Of a DNA stretch of 64,000 bases, positions 32,012 through 44,865 are shown piece after piece (within the stretch, counting starts at the first letter, position 1; the number at the start of each line of letters is the position of its first letter). Below the pieces are notes generated by a model, which searched no databases, had not been told where the DNA came from, and worked only from the letters and a program-made list of their open reading frames with translations. Location of the stretch: contig CM077664.1 of NCBI GenBank assembly GCA_039707655.1, forward strand, positions 200,006,195 to 200,070,194, written 5' to 3'. Source of the stretch: Elymus sibiricus (lineage: Eukaryota; Streptophyta; Magnoliopsida; Poales; Poaceae). A program made the translations under genes and the position numbers.

Positions 32012-32035
32012 CTGGTGCTTTCATTGAGAGTTCCG
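32012..32035 (+). other. Primer-binding site of the Tat-like Gypsy
   Basis: TGGTGCTTTCATTGAGAG directly follows the LTR. This site is typical of a widespread Triticeae Gypsy group. Confidence 0.6.
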
Positions 32036-32057
32036 TTGTGAGATCACAAAAGGATCG

Positions 32058-32333
32058 ATGGCTCATCTGCAGATCAACTGCGGCAATGGCTGTGGGGACG
32101 TCTACGTCCCCGGCCAGCTATTTGTGTTCGGCAGCATGATCTTCTGCGCCGACTCGACAGGCCATCTGGCCACCATCGAGAACTACGCTCCCGATCAGAT
32201 CGTTACCTTCGGAGGATTGGAGTACACCGCGGACTCCCGCGGCAAGCTCGTCTTGTCAAGCTGGACCCCCGGCCGGATTCCGGGTCTGGCAAACACCGGA
32301 GGTTCGACCTCGGGGCAGATCTCCTTTGAGGAC
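32058..32333 (+). pseudogene. Gag N-terminus of the Tat-like Gypsy (interrupted)
   Basis: ATG 32058 opens MAHLQINCGNGCGDV..., 92 codons long, ending with FED just before the inner Gypsy at 32334. After the inner element the same frame continues at 38728 (REVHLPSSPG...), so the interruption is exact. It is the start of a gag-like protein, with no recognisable motif of its own. Confidence 0.75.
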
Positions 32334-33901
32334 TGCTACTTGTGAGCTGCGTTGGTAATTCCCTGAAGAGGAAGGGAGATGCAGTACAGTAGAGATAAGT
32401 ATTTCCCTCAGTTATGAAACCAAGGTTATCAATCCAGTAGGAGAATCACGCAACACCTCGTTAACAGTACCTGCACACAAAACAACAAATCCTTGCACCC
32501 AACGCAAACAAGGGGTTGTCAATCCCTTGGCGGTTAATTGCAAGATTAAATTGTATGGTGATAGATAGATAGATTGAACTAAAATATAAAATAAAATAAA
32601 TAAAGTAAAAGTGCAGCAAGGTATTTTTAGGATTTTTAATATATGATAGAAGTAGACCCGGGGGTCATAGTTTTCACTAGAGGCTTCTCTCATGAAAATA
32701 GCATACGGTGGGTAAACAAATTACTGTTGGGCAATTGATAGAAAAGCAAATAATCATGACGATATCCAAGGCAATGATCATGTATATAGGCATCACGTCC
32801 GAGACAAGTAGACTGACTCCTGCCTGCATCTACTACTATTACTCCACACATCGACCGTTATCCAGCATGCATCTAGTCTATTAAGTCCATAAAGAACGGA
32901 GTAACGCCTTAAGCAAGATGACATGATGTAGACAAAGTAAACTCACGCATGAATAAACCCCATCTTTTTACCTTTAATAGCAACGATACATACGTGTCAT
33001 GTCCCTTTCTGTCACTGGGATTGAGCACCGCAAGATCGAACCCATTACAAAGCACCTCTCCCATTGCAAGATAAATCAATCTAGTTGGCCAAACCAAATC
33101 AATAGATCGGAGAGAAATACGTAGCTATAATAATCATGCATAAAAGAGTTCAGAGAAGACTCAAATAATATTCATGGATAATGTGATCATAAACTCACAA
33201 TTCATCGGATCCCAACAAACACACCGCAAAAAGTGATTACATCGGATAGAACTCCAAGAACATCGAGAAGAACATTGTATTGAAGATCATAAAGAGAGAA
33301 GAAGCCATCTAGCTACTAACTATGGACCCGAAGGTCTATGGTACAGTACTCACGCATCATCGGAAGGGCAGCAAGGTTGATGTAGAGCCCCTCCATGATC
33401 GATTCCCCCTCCGGCGGAGTACCGGAAAAGGCCTCCAGATGGGATCTCTCGAGAACAAAAGCTTGCGGCGGCGAATAAAGTATTTCGTGGACTCCTCTAT
33501 TGGTTTCCCAATTTTTGAGAATTTGTAGTGGTGGAATTAGGTTAAAAGGGGCAGAGGTGGGCCCAAGAGGCACCAGGGCGTGCCTGCCCCCCCCCCCCAG
33601 ACGTGCCCTGGTGGCTCGTGGCCACCTCCTCTGGCTTCTGGCCTCCTCCCGAAGCTTCTAGTGTCTCTTATGTCGAGAAAAAAATCTCCAAAAAGTTTCG
33701 TGGCATTTGGACTTCGTTTGGTACTGATATTCTGGAAAACCAAAAACAGGCAAAAAGCAGCAACTGGCACTGGGCACTAAGTTAATAGGTTAGTCCCAAA
33801 AAATGATATATAATTGTTGTAAATGTATATTAAAACATCCAAGATTGATACTATAATAGCATGGAACAATAAAAAATTATAGATACGTTGGAGACGTATC
33901 A
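32334..33901 (-). repeat. 3' LTR of the inner Gypsy (left side)
   Basis: In plus orientation it runs TGCTACTTGTGAGCTG to GGAGACGTATCA. A C-run lies at about 33588-33599. It is the downstream LTR because the element is on the minus strand. Confidence 0.92.
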
Positions 33902-36365
33902 AGCATCCCAAGCTTAATTCCTGCTCGTCCTCGAGTAGGTAAATGATAAAAACAGAATTTTTGATGTGGAATGCTACCTATCATATTCATCATATACTCT
34001 TTTCTTTGTAGCATGGACATTTGGACTTGAATGATTCAAAGCAATAGTCTATAGTTTGACATGAAAATATAAATACTCAAGCATACTAACAAGAAATCAT
34101 GTCTTTCAAAATATTAACACTAAAGAAAGTTATCCCTAGTCCATTATGCTCAATCATCGATCCATTCATGAAACACACTCAATATTAGCTACACACAATG
34201 CACAAGTATGACAGTAGTGCTCTCTAGTTGGTGCTTTGTAAGAGAAGATGGAGACTCAAAATAAAAATAAAAATTGCATAAAAGTAAATAGATAGGCCCT
34301 TCGCAGAGGGAAGCAGAGATTTGCAAATGTGCCAGAGCTCAAAGCTTAAATTAGAGAGATAAAAAAATATTTTGAGAGGCATGCTTTTCCTGTCAACGAA
34401 AATGACCGAGAATTCCCAATATCTTCCATGCTAGACACATTATAGGCAGTTCCCAAACAGAAAATAAAGTTTATTTCCTTTCCACCATTCTTTCACAATC
34501 CATGACTAGCCATATCCACGGGTGCCCTCCATACCAACACTTTCCAAGGAATTTATTATTATTAATTTTGATTCATTGTGTGACTGGGCATCCCTATTAC
34601 CAGCCACTCTCTCGTGCAATGACAAGTGAATAAACACTCATCGTGAGAATAACACACCTAGCATGGAAAATATTGGCCACCCCCTGCCGCTTCATGAGCG
34701 GTACGGGCACACAAAACGGAAAATTATTTTGAAAATTTTAGAGTTGGCACATGCAAATTTACTTAGAATGGCATGGAAATACCGCATATAGGTAGATATG
34801 GTGGACTCATTTGGCACAACTTGGGTTTAAGAAGTTTGGATGCACAAGCAGTATTCCCGCTTAGTACAAATGAAGGCTAGCAAATAGATTGAGAAGCGAC
34901 CAACCAAAAAGCGAAAACGGTCATAAACATGCATTGAACATAACTAACACCGAATAATGCACCATAAGTAGGATATAATTTCTTTGCATAACTATTGACT
35001 TAATGTGCATGCATAGGGAATCACAAACATTAACACTAATATTCTTACTAAATCACAATTACTCACTAACATGGCTCACATATTATCATCTCCATATCGC
35101 AAAACTATTGCAAGGAATCACACTTATCATATCCAATGATCTATATGAAAGTTTTTATTATATCCCTCTTGAATATTCATCACTTTGGGACCAAATTCAT
35201 ATCTTGTGCAAATTACCATTACTATTATCAACTCTCAAAAAGATATAAGTGAAGCATGAGAGTGCAAATATTTCTTCAAAATTTTAGTCTTATCAACTCT
35301 CAAAATAATATAAGTGAAGCATGAGAGTTTAAATATTTCTTCAAAATATAGCCACCGCCGCGCTCAAAAAGATTTAAGTGAAGCACTAGAGCAACTGCCT
35401 AGCTCAAAAAATTTAAGTGAAGCACATAGAGTATTCTAACAAATTATGATAAACGTGTGGCTCTCTCAAATTGGTGTGTCCAGCAAAGATGATTGTGACA
35501 AACTAAAAAGCAAACAAAGCAAAGACTCACATAATACACGACGCTCCAAGCAAAACACATATCATGTGACGAATAAAAATATAGCTCCAAGTAAAATTAC
35601 CGATGGTTGGTAGAAGAAAGAGGGGATGCCTTCCGGGGCATCCCCAAGCTTAGACGCTTGAGTCTTCCTTGAATATTACCTTGGGGTGCCTTGGGCATCC
35701 CCATGCTTAGGCTCTTGCCACTCCTTATTCCTTCATCCATCGTGATCTCACCCAAAACTTGAAAACTTCAATCATACAAAACTCAACAAAACCTTCGTGA
35801 GATCCGTTAGTATAACAAAATAAATCACTACTTTAAGTACTGTTGCAAACCCATTCATATTTTATTTTTGCATTATACCTACTGTATTATAACTTCTCCA
35901 TGGCTTATACCCCCCGATACAATCCATAGTTTCATCAAAACAAGCAAGCAATGCATCAAAAATAGAATCTGTCAAAAACAGAACAGTCTGCAGAGATCTA
36001 TTTAAAATCCATACTTCTGTAACTCCGAAAATTCTGAAAAATTAGGAAAACGTGGGAAATTCATATACCTATACTATGTAAAAAATTCAGATTTTTCTGA
36101 CGCTCCAGTACGGAACTAAAATTCCAGCACTGGACGCAAAACTTTCTGTTTTCCAAACAGCATCAGTTATACTATCTCCCAAATCATCCCAAAGGCATTA
36201 CTTGGCACAAACACTAATTAAAACATAAAAACTCAATCATAACAGTAGCACAATTGTGAAAACACACAAGAACAGAAACAAAAAGTAAAAATTTATTTTA
36301 TTCATTGGGTTGCCTTCCAACAAGCGCTATTGTTTTATGCCCCTAGCTAGGTATAATGCATAGTT
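33902..36365 (-). other. Non-coding interior of the inner Gypsy
   Basis: Low-GC sequence with no frame longer than about 80 codons. GGCATCCCCAAGCTTAG (near 35639) and GGCATCCCCATGCTTAG (near 35695) are short repeats resembling the purine-tract side at 33902. Near 35230-35420 short direct repeats of ATAAGTGAAGCA occur four times. No pol motif is seen. Confidence 0.7.
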
Positions 36366-36958
36366 TCAAGTATTGTCATCTTTGGTTTTAGCCCTAGCAA
36401 CTCCTATTTCACTCTCTTTGCCATTATCAATAATGTGCACTAGATGATCAAGCTTAGTGCAAAGGGTTTTTATTTCTTTCAATACACAAAGAGAGATCTT
36501 TTGATCTAAAGCATCAACCCTTCTAGTTTGTGACACCACATTGCTATTTATTTTAGAGGCAAGATTAAATATTCCTCGAAAGTTAGAATCCATACTAGCC
36601 TTTGTTTCCTTTATTTGCTCAGTTTGACGAAAGCATTCTAGAGTAATAGGTTTGATAGTTTCAACTTTTGGTTGTCCAAATATACTTTTCATCTTTTCGT
36701 AGGTTTCAAAGGCATCACTCCCAAGAAAATCGTTTTCAAATATAGAATCCAAGACATGTCTATGAGCAAGGGTAGACCAACATAAAAACCTTTAAGGAAC
36801 AATTTAAGGTGAAATTGATGCCTAGCACTTACTTGTATTTTTAATAATCTATCCCATGCTTCTTTTGAAGATTTGTCACTCAAATATTTAAAGTTTAAAA
36901 TTCCTGGATTGTCTCCACAGTATGGAGGAAAAGGCATAACGGGAGTAGAACTAGCCAT
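36366..36958 (-). pseudogene. Gag-like protein of the inner Gypsy, frameshifted
   Basis: The ATG at 36958 starts MASSTPVMPFPPYCGDNPGI; the frame runs through DKSSKEAWDRLLKIQVSARHQFHLKLF and then shifts near 36770. The second frame gives LDSIFENDFLGSDAFETYEK and a long C-terminal helix (about 100 residues) ending KTKDDNT at 36366. EAWDRL and the FHLKLFLKGFY stretch are typical of gag in this group. No zinc knuckle is present. At least one frameshift prevents full-length protein. Its presence without pol explains why I call the element non-autonomous. Confidence 0.7.
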
Positions 36959-37154
36959 AATGATAAGACGAGCAAACAAGAAAAAGGCAAACGGAAAATA
37001 TTTTTGTATTTTTGTAAAAACTTTTTAGAAGTGGGGGAGATGATAACGAGAGGCAAAGGCAAATAAAATAAATGCAAGGAGATGAAAGTTTTATGCGTAG
37101 GTACTTGATAGATGTTGATGATGTCTCCCCGGCAACGGCGCTAGAAATTCTTCC

Positions 37155-38722
37155 TGCTACTTGTGAGCTGCGTTGGTAATTCCCTGAAGAGGAAGGGAGA
37201 TGCAGTACAGTAGAGATAAGTATTTCCCTCGGTTATGAAACCAAGGTTATCAATCCAGTAGGAGAATCATGCAACACCTCGTTAACAGTACCTGCACACA
37301 AAACAACAAATCCTTGTACCCAACGCAAACAAGGGGTTGTCAATCCCTTGGCGGTTAATTGCAAGATTAAATTGTATGGTGATAGATAGATAGATTGAAC
37401 TAAAATATGAAATAAAATAAATAAAGTAAAAGTGTAGCAAGGTATTTTTAGGATTTTTAATATATGATAGAAGTAGACCCGGGGGCCATAGTTTTCACTA
37501 GAGGCTTCTCTCATGAAAATAGCATACGGTGGGTAAACAAATTACTGTTGGGCAATTGATAGAAAAGCAAATAATCATGACGATATCCAAGGCAATGATC
37601 ATGTATATAGGCATCACATCCGAGACAAGTAGACCGACTCCTGCCTGCATCTACTACTATTACTCCACACATCGACCGCTATCCAGCATGCATCTAGTGT
37701 ATTAAGTCCATAAAGAACGGAGTAACGCCTTAAGCAAGATGACATGATGTAGACAAAGTAAACTCACGCATGAATAAACCCCATCTTTTTACCTTTAATA
37801 GCAACGATACATACGTGTCATGTCCCTTTCTGTCACTGGGATTGAGCACCGCAAGATCGAACCCATTATAAAGCACCTCTCCCATTGCAAGATAAATCAA
37901 TCTAGTTGGCCAAACCAAATCAATAGATCGGAGAGAAATACGAAGCTATAATAATCATGCATAAAAGAGTTCAGAGAAGACTCAAATAATATTCAGGGAT
38001 AATCTGATCATAAACTCACAATTCATCGGATCCCAACAAACACACCACAAAAAGTGATTACATCGGATAGAACTCCAAGAACATCGAGGAGAACATTGTA
38101 TTGAAGATCAAAAAGAGAGAAGAAGCCATCTAGCTACTAACTATGGACCCGAAGGTCTATGCTAAACTACTCACGCATCATCGGAAGGGCAGCAAGGTTG
38201 ATGTAGAGCCCCTCCGTGATCGATTCCCCCTCCGGCGGAGTACCGGAAAAGACCTCCAGATGGGATCTCTCGAGAACAGAACCTTGCGGCGGCGGAAAAA
38301 GTATTTCGTGGACTCCTCTGTTGGTTTCCCCATTTTTGAGAATTTGTAGTGGTGGAATTAGGTCAAAAGGGGCAGAGGTGGGCCCACGAGGCACCAGGGC
38401 GCGCCTGCCCCCCCCCCCCAGGCGCGCCCTGGTGGCTCGTGGCCACCTCCTCTAGATTCTGGCCTCCTCTCGAAGCTTCTAGTGTCTCTTATGTCCAGAA
38501 AAAAATCTCCAAAAAGTTTCGTGGCATTTGGACTTCGTTTGGTACTGATATTCTGGAAAACCGAAAACAGGCAAAAAACAGCAACTGGCACTGGGCACTA
38601 AGTTAATAGGTTAGTCCGAAAAAATGATATATAATTGCTGTAAATGTATATAAAAACATCCAAGATTGATACTATAATAGCATGGAACAATCAAAAATTA
38701 TAGATACGTTGGAGACGTATCA
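37155..38722 (-). repeat. 5' LTR of the inner Gypsy (right side)
   Basis: The same 1568-bp sequence as 32334-33901, at about 97% identity by eye, ending in GACGTATCA next to the AGGAC duplication. Confidence 0.92.
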
Positions 38723-38727
38723 AGGAC

Positions 38728-41714
38728 CGCGAAGTGCACCTCCCATCATCGCCGGGGGCTACGGAGGAGCTCTCCTCCTCCGCCTCCTCGGACAACCCCG
38801 TCGGAGTGCCCAACTCCGACATGGACCAGAGTATGGCTCTGGACACCAAATCGGGCTTAGAACCGATCCCGGCGGCGGATCACAAATCCGCCTCACCTCC
38901 TTGCATGACCGAAAACGCATCAAGCGTGGTACTGCGAGTCGATCCGGCTTATAGCCAGGCCATGAACCGGAGGAGTTATCTCACCTTAATGAGATGCTTG
39001 ACCGGATCCAAAGTTTGTCAATCTCGAACTGCTCGGTTTATGACAAGATCGGACTTAAAGCCGACGATCAGGAAATTTACATCCCACCCACCACCCATCT
39101 AGTCGCCACTGTCGATGATTTAACCGACGTGCTAGACTATGACGAGGCGACCGACATGGATGAAGATGTCGGCAGCCCCACTGACGATACCTTGCTGCCT
39201 ACTAACACCGGCAGGTGGAAAGCAACATCTACGTATGATGTGTACATGGTCAACACTCCCAACTCCCCGCCAAGGCATAGGCGAAGACGCCGAAGGGGTA
39301 CTCATGGGGAGCCCAGCGGGAACAACCTTACCGCCGATACGGCGGCCAACGACGCAGAGGACCAAGGGGAGAACCTTCAAAACTCCCCGGAGTGCCCCGT
39401 CTACCCCAAAGGCATCCCCAGGGACTCGGATCCCGACGACCTCTTTGAAGGGGCCGATGACAATTATATGCCGGAATCCAAGGAGGACGTAAGCCTCGGC
39501 ACCGAGGAATTCATAGTCCCCGAAGACCCTCTTGAGCAGGAACGCTTTCGGCGGCGCCTAGTCGCCACCGCCCGAAGCATGAAGCGCAAGCAGCAGCTGC
39601 TGCAGGCTAACGAGGACGTGCTCAACGACAAGTGGGTCGAAATACTTTTGGCCGAGCAAGACCTCGAAGAACGACGCCGTAGTGCGCCCAAATCTTATCC
39701 ACACAGGCGTTTACTACCTGAATTCGATGATGAACTAACCGCCGAGGCACCTGACCGCCCCCCTCGAGGATGCGACAGGCCCGCGCGAGAGGATTTCCAC
39801 ACCCAACCAGCTCCATGCCATCATGGCAAGGACCTTGTGGACTATCTTGACCCTCAAGACGTTCGACGTCGTATAGAGGCAAACTGGGCACCACCTCGGT
39901 CCATTTACGGATCAAGAGGATGCGCTCCGGCCGGGCACAACGGCTACGATGCCTGGTTGGACAGGAACGGCCACGCCCGAGATCAAAATCACACAAGATT
40001 CTCGCCCGAAGCTCGATACAACACCGCTCGGTTCCGAGGACCAGCCCACCCGATCTGTTTTACAGATAGGGTAATGGAACACCAGTTCCCAGATGGGTTT
40101 AAACCCATCAACATAGAATCGTACGATGGCACCATGGACCCAGCCGTGTGGATCGAAGACTTTCTCCTCCATATACACATGACCAATGGAGATGACCTCC
40201 ATGCCATCAAGTACCTGCCGCTCAAACTAAAGGGGCCGGCAAGGCACTGGCTGAATAGCCTGCCGCCCCACTCCATTGGAAGCTGGGAAGCTCTTGAAGA
40301 CGCCTTCCGGGCAAATTTTCAAGGAACCTACGTCCGACCTCCGGACACCGATGACATCAGCCGTGTCACTCAGCAGCCTGGCGAATCAGCTCGGAAATTC
40401 TGGAACCGGTTTCTTACTAAAAAGAACCAGATCATAGACTGCTCAGACGCCGAGGCCATCACTGCATTCAAGAACAACATCCGAGATGAATGGCTCGCCC
40501 GCTAGCTCAGCCAGGACAAACCGAGGACCATGGCAGCCCTAACCTCGCTCATGACCCGCTTTTGCGCGGGAGAGGATAGTTGGTTGGCCCGCAGCACACA
40601 CGACGGTGAGGCGGGGACCTCGGAGACCCGCGACGCTAATGGTAAGCCTAAGCGCAATAAAAACAAGCGCAGGCATAGAAATGGCGGAAGCAACACAGAA
40701 GACGCAGCAGTCAAGGCAGGCTTCACCGGACCTCGATCCGGACAGAAAAGAAAGCCCTTTAAAGGGAACAAAGATGCACCGAGCCAGTTTGACAAGATCC
40801 TGGATCGACCGTGCCAAATTCACGGCACCCAAGAAAAACCAGCAACCCACACCAACAGGAATTGCTGGGTCTTCAAGCAAGCCGGCAAGATAACAACAGA
40901 GGGTCAGCAAAAAACCCAAAATCGCAGCGAAGACGAGGATGAACCTCGACGGCCAAACAATGGAGGCCAAAAGAAGTTTCCTAATGAGGTAATAGAAGTA
41001 AACATGATTTACGTTACCCACATCCCCAAGAGGGAGAGGAAACGTGTACTTCGGGACATCTACGCGTTAGAGCCCGTGGCCCCGAAGTACAATCCGTGGT
41101 CGGCTTACCCGATCACATTTGACAAGCATGACCACCTGACGAGCATCAGGCATGGCGGGTCGGCCGCGCTCGTCCTGGACCCGATCGTCGATGGTTTTCA
41201 CCTGACGCGCGTCCTTATGGATGGAGGAAGCAGCCTCAACTTGATCTATGAGGACACAATACGGAAGATGGGGATTGACTCATCTCGAATTAAGCCTAGC
41301 AGCACCACCTTTAAAGGTGTAATACCAGGGGTCAAGGCTCGCTGCACAGGAACTGTGTCTCTAGAGGTGGTGTTCGGATCACCCGAGAACTTCAGGAGCG
41401 AAGAGTTAATCTTCGACATCGTACCTTTTCGCAGCGGATACCATGCGCTCCTAGGACGCACCGCATTCGCTCGCTTTAATGCAGTCCTGCATTATGCTTA
41501 TCTTAAGCTCAAGATGCCGGGACCCAACGGCGTTATCATAGTAAATGGTAACACCGAATGCTCTCTCCGGACGGAAGAGCAAACCGAGGCTTTCGCAGCC
41601 GAGGTACAGGCATCCGAGGAGGCCGCCCGTGGTGGTAAACACACCCCCAGCTCTTTAAAGCGTACGCGGGCTGCGTCAGTTGACCTCGGACAGGCACCTC
41701 CCCACCCCAAGTAG
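38728..41714 (+). pseudogene. Gag-protease of the Tat-like Gypsy, with a frameshift and a stop
   Basis: The frame continues gag after the inner element. One base is missing near 38986 (SYLTL... into MLDRIQSLSISNCS). The next frame holds the Retrotrans_gag core (DPAVWIEDFLLHIHMTNGDD, LPLKLKGPARHWLNSLPP, WEALEDAFRANF, and GESARKFWNRF). TAG at 40503-40505 interrupts it. Then follow a basic linker, a Cys/His segment (CQIHGTQEKPATHTNRNC) and an aspartic protease (HGGSAALVLDP, LMDGGSSLNLIY, GYHALLGRTAFARF). The frame ends at TAG 41714 with HPK. No reverse transcriptase or integrase follows, so this copy encodes only gag and protease, as in a non-autonomous relative of Tat-lineage elements. Confidence 0.88.
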
Positions 41715-42989
41715 GGGTACAGGCTCCTCGCGCACCTCCCTTGGAAGGGGCACTACATCCCCAGGGTGCACAACTTCGCACTAAAAATTCCCTGGGTCGC
41801 CGAGGAGCCACTACAATGGAGACGTCGGCTCGGCTAGACCAAGCAGCGACGATGCCTCGAGCTCGCACATCGGCAGGGTTCTGTCAAAGAGCTAGCCCAT
41901 AGTAGCGCACCCATGTGGCTTCAACCACGCAACTAACAGCCGCAAACCTCTTCGAAGGGATCGACCAATGGACGCATCAAGCGCACGCTTGGCCGAAGCT
42001 GCACAATATTAACCCCTGCTATCAACGAGGTCGAGCTGGTTAACAGCACGGAGACGCAGACATGCGGCAGGAAGCGGCCCGGGCTCATAGACCCGATGAT
42101 ATGATCTGCCCTGTTTTCTTTTAGTTTCTCCCTCATTATCTTTACACGCATTGTGTATTGTTTAGTTTCTTTCCCTAAAGAGTTCGGCATGTAAAGCTTG
42201 GCTATATGAAATAAAGAAATCGTACCCATAAAGGTCTTCAAACGCATCTTTTTACAAGCACTGCCCACATCTTTAAGATACAATTGCTAAAGGGTTTCGA
42301 TTTTACACCCTGAAATAAAAGTCCGAAGTACTCGGCGTCTCGGATGTTGCACTATATGCATCAGTTTCAAACCTAGATTTCGGTCAATAGTTGGGTTGCC
42401 CGGCTCCTAGGTGTACCCCTTACGTTCCCGACAAATTCGGCTAAGGGTGTAACGGGAGAACCACTGCGATAGTGCCGCTAGTTTAACTGGCAGAGCGCCT
42501 CAGTGGAGAAAGCCGAAAACTGACTATCTAGGTAAGCGAAAACTGGTCAGCCATCCGAAGACCGCATCAAGCGACGTGTCGTTAGAGATCACCCGTGTTA
42601 AACGAAGGGCTTCTTCCTCCAATTGGCCGAAGTGGCATAGGCATAGACCTCGGCTGACCAAGCCGACCACTTTACTCACCGGGGGCTCGTCATCAGCCCC
42701 CACCGTCAAACTCCTACGACTAAGTGAAAGTCATAAAGCCACTATAGTCCGATTGCCTAGTCCCTATGTGTACAGACCTCCCCCGGGAACCGAGACGTCG
42801 GCTACGGGTCATGAACACTTAAAAGGGGCACCCTTTGTATATTGTACAAAGGGGTCGAAGCCGACGACTGGCTGCTTTCAGTTTAACACGGTCAAACAGG
42901 AGGAATATTAAAAACAAAACATAAATATATGAGAGGAAATTCAACCATACTCATTAAAAAACTTGAAATCTTTATACATCACACGCACT
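41715..42989. other. Non-coding spacer of the Tat-like Gypsy
   Basis: Between the gag-protease stop and the antisense ORF there is no domain-bearing frame. GTTTCTTTCCCTAAAGAGTTCGG and TATATGAAATAAAGAAATCG near 42165-42220 look like 3' UTR of the gag transcript. Reverse transcriptase and integrase, expected here in an autonomous element, are absent. Confidence 0.6.
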
Positions 42990-44608
42990 TCGGCATTCCG
43001 AAGTGCTACCTAGTAATACAAGTTGGCCTTAGGACACATGGCCTCGGTAAGACGGGTGCCCTCCTCCACGTCGGCGAAGAACTGCTCCGCGGTGCGCGCC
43101 TTCCCTTCGGGGCCCCGCAGCAACCACCTTCGCCTCCACCTTTCGGAAGTGTGTTTTCACGCAGGCATACGCCCGCCGCGCTCCTTCCAGACACGCGGAT
43201 CACTTCCAGCGGTTGACTTGCGGGACGGCTTCTTGCAGCCGCACCAGGAGCCCGAAGAAGCTGGCCGGCAATGCCTCCGTGGGCCACAGGTTGATGTAGA
43301 GGTCTTGGAGCACCGGCCTCGCCATCCGAAGAAGCTTCGCTAGTTGCTTCATCCGATGATTAAGCAACTGCGATTGCGAGGGCTCCTGGAACTGATTTTA
43401 GAATGCCTTCTCCACCTCATGGCCCTCCAGTTGGCCGAAATGGAGGCTGGCGTCCGCCACACTCTTCGGGAGATCGGCGAAGATCTCTGCGGATCGCCAT
43501 AGCTGGGTGAGCTCGATGCACCCCTTGCTGCCAAATACACATTGCAGTAAATATTGCTTACCCGAGGCTATTCTCTCCACTTGCTGGATCACGTGGTGGT
43601 CGGCGCGGTCCCGGGTCTGGAGCTCAGCATGAGACAGGCGGAGCTTTCGCAGCTACTCGCCCGTCTCCTTCTCTTTCTTCCCAAGGGCATTGCGTTCGAG
43701 GTACACGCCCTTGAGTGTCTCCTCGACCTCCAGGACCCGTGCCTGGTCCTTCTCCCTAGCCACCTTTACGGCGGCTAGGTCTTTTTCTGCCTTGGCCGTA
43801 GCAGCCTTCTGCTGCTCGACCTCTTGCCGAGCCGTCAAGAGCTCAGCCTTGAGCTCCTCAAGCTCGGCCAACGCAGTTGTTATTAAGACAGTTCGGCATC
43901 AGTTTTTTCAAACAACAAGTTTTCCTTGCTCAAAATCAAAGTTCAAAGAAACAAAAAACACGACGCATCGGTCGCTTACCTTGAGACCGCTCGACCTGCT
44001 TGTTCCTCAGGTTGAGGTCCTTCTTGGACCTCTCAAGCTTCCGGCTCATCTCCGCAATCTCCTCAGAGGCGGAGTCCGGAGCCGAGGTCGACACCTGCAT
44101 AAACAATTCCTAACGAGCCCCATAATTCATTCAAGGACACTTCGGACTCACATCCTGTTTCATTAAATCCTGGGGGCTACTTCTTCCTCTGAGCCTATAT
44201 TTTGAGCCCAACTCCAGTTTTTTCAAACTGGCCCTGGGCTCGGGGGCTACTCACTAGGCAGACCGTCTAAAACGATTGGTAACATATGCCCTTGGATAAT
44301 TACAAAGATCGCTAAATCTAAGCAGAAAAAATCCTTTTTCTTAAAAGGCAGAGGGTTACCTCGAAGCTCGTCAGGAGGCCCTTGAAGACCTCATGCATTC
44401 CAGCCTCTGCGTACCGGAATCCCTACAACGCCGCGCCAATCAACGCGCGGTGCTCGTCCTTGAGGGAGGAGCCTGTCAAGGTTGCCTCCATCTCTTCGGT
44501 CCACCCTGCGCCAGCCCGCCCTGGAGCGGGAGGTGAGGGCGGAACGACCTCGGGCCCCAGCACCTGGGTGCTGGGTTCGTGGGTCTCTGGCTACGGTGGT
44601 GGAGCCTG
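42990..44608 (-). pseudogene. Antisense ORF of the Tat-like Gypsy, spliced and degenerate
   Basis: Tat-lineage elements often carry an extra gene on the opposite strand near the 3' LTR; this fits. On the minus strand, an exon from about 44608 to 44359 ends at a GTAACC donor. A second exon (about 44095-43980; SEEIAEMSRKLERSKKDLNL) has a TGCAG acceptor and a GTAAGC donor. A third from about 43885 holds a coiled coil (MAELEELKAELLTARQEVEQ, ATAKAEKDLAAVKVAREK), then GKQYLLQCVFGSKG, LPKSVADASLHF and, near the end, GARRAYACVKTHFRK. Several stops and frameshifts occur (for example after KEKETGE and EVEKAF), and the acceptor of the third exon has lost its AG. The function of such proteins is unknown. 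The 5' end is cut at 44608 by an LTR fragment. Confidence 0.65.
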
Positions 44609-44865
44609 AAAGATCGTGGATGTCACCTAGAGGGGGGGTGAATAGGCGCTTTAAAATAATTACGGTTTAGAGTTGAACAAATGCGGAATAAAACTAGCGT
44701 TTAATTTGTCAAGCACGAAACCTAAAATAACTAGGCTCACCTATGTGCACCGATGACTTATGCTAAGCAAGATAAACAACTAAGTGATAGCAAGATATAT
44801 AACAAGAAACAATATGGCTATCACAAAGTAAAGTGCATAAGTAATGGGCTCGGGTAAGAGATAAC
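44609..44865 (-). mobile_element. LTR fragment, same type as the LTR at 8267-9614
   Basis: TGAAAGATCGTGGATGTCAC and the following CTAGAGGGGGGGTGAATAGG are the reverse complement of a frequent Triticeae LTR end (CCTATTCACCCCCCTCTAGG). Only about 257 bp remain before the solo LTR at 44866. Confidence 0.5.

Larger units (their letters stand above)
32334..38722 (-). mobile_element. Inner Gypsy-type element, 6389 bp, probably non-autonomous
   Basis: Two LTRs of exactly 1568 bp (32334-33901 and 37155-38722) are flanked by the perfect target duplication AGGAC (32329-32333 and 38723-38727). On the minus strand each LTR opens TGATACGTCTCCAACGTATC and ends GTAGCA. Between them are only 3.25 kb, holding a broken gag and no protease, integrase or reverse transcriptase. 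By hand count the LTRs differ at about 43 positions (2.7%). The primer side at 37154 and below reads, on the minus strand, AATTTCTAGCGCCGTTGCCG. The element depends on proteins from a relative. Confidence 0.93.

Noticed and set aside
42470..42535. tRNA-like phrase (AGTTTAACTGGCAGAGCGCC)
   Set aside because: It resembles a D-arm, but no T-arm consensus or acceptor stem pairing is visible, and it lies in the spacer of a Gypsy element.
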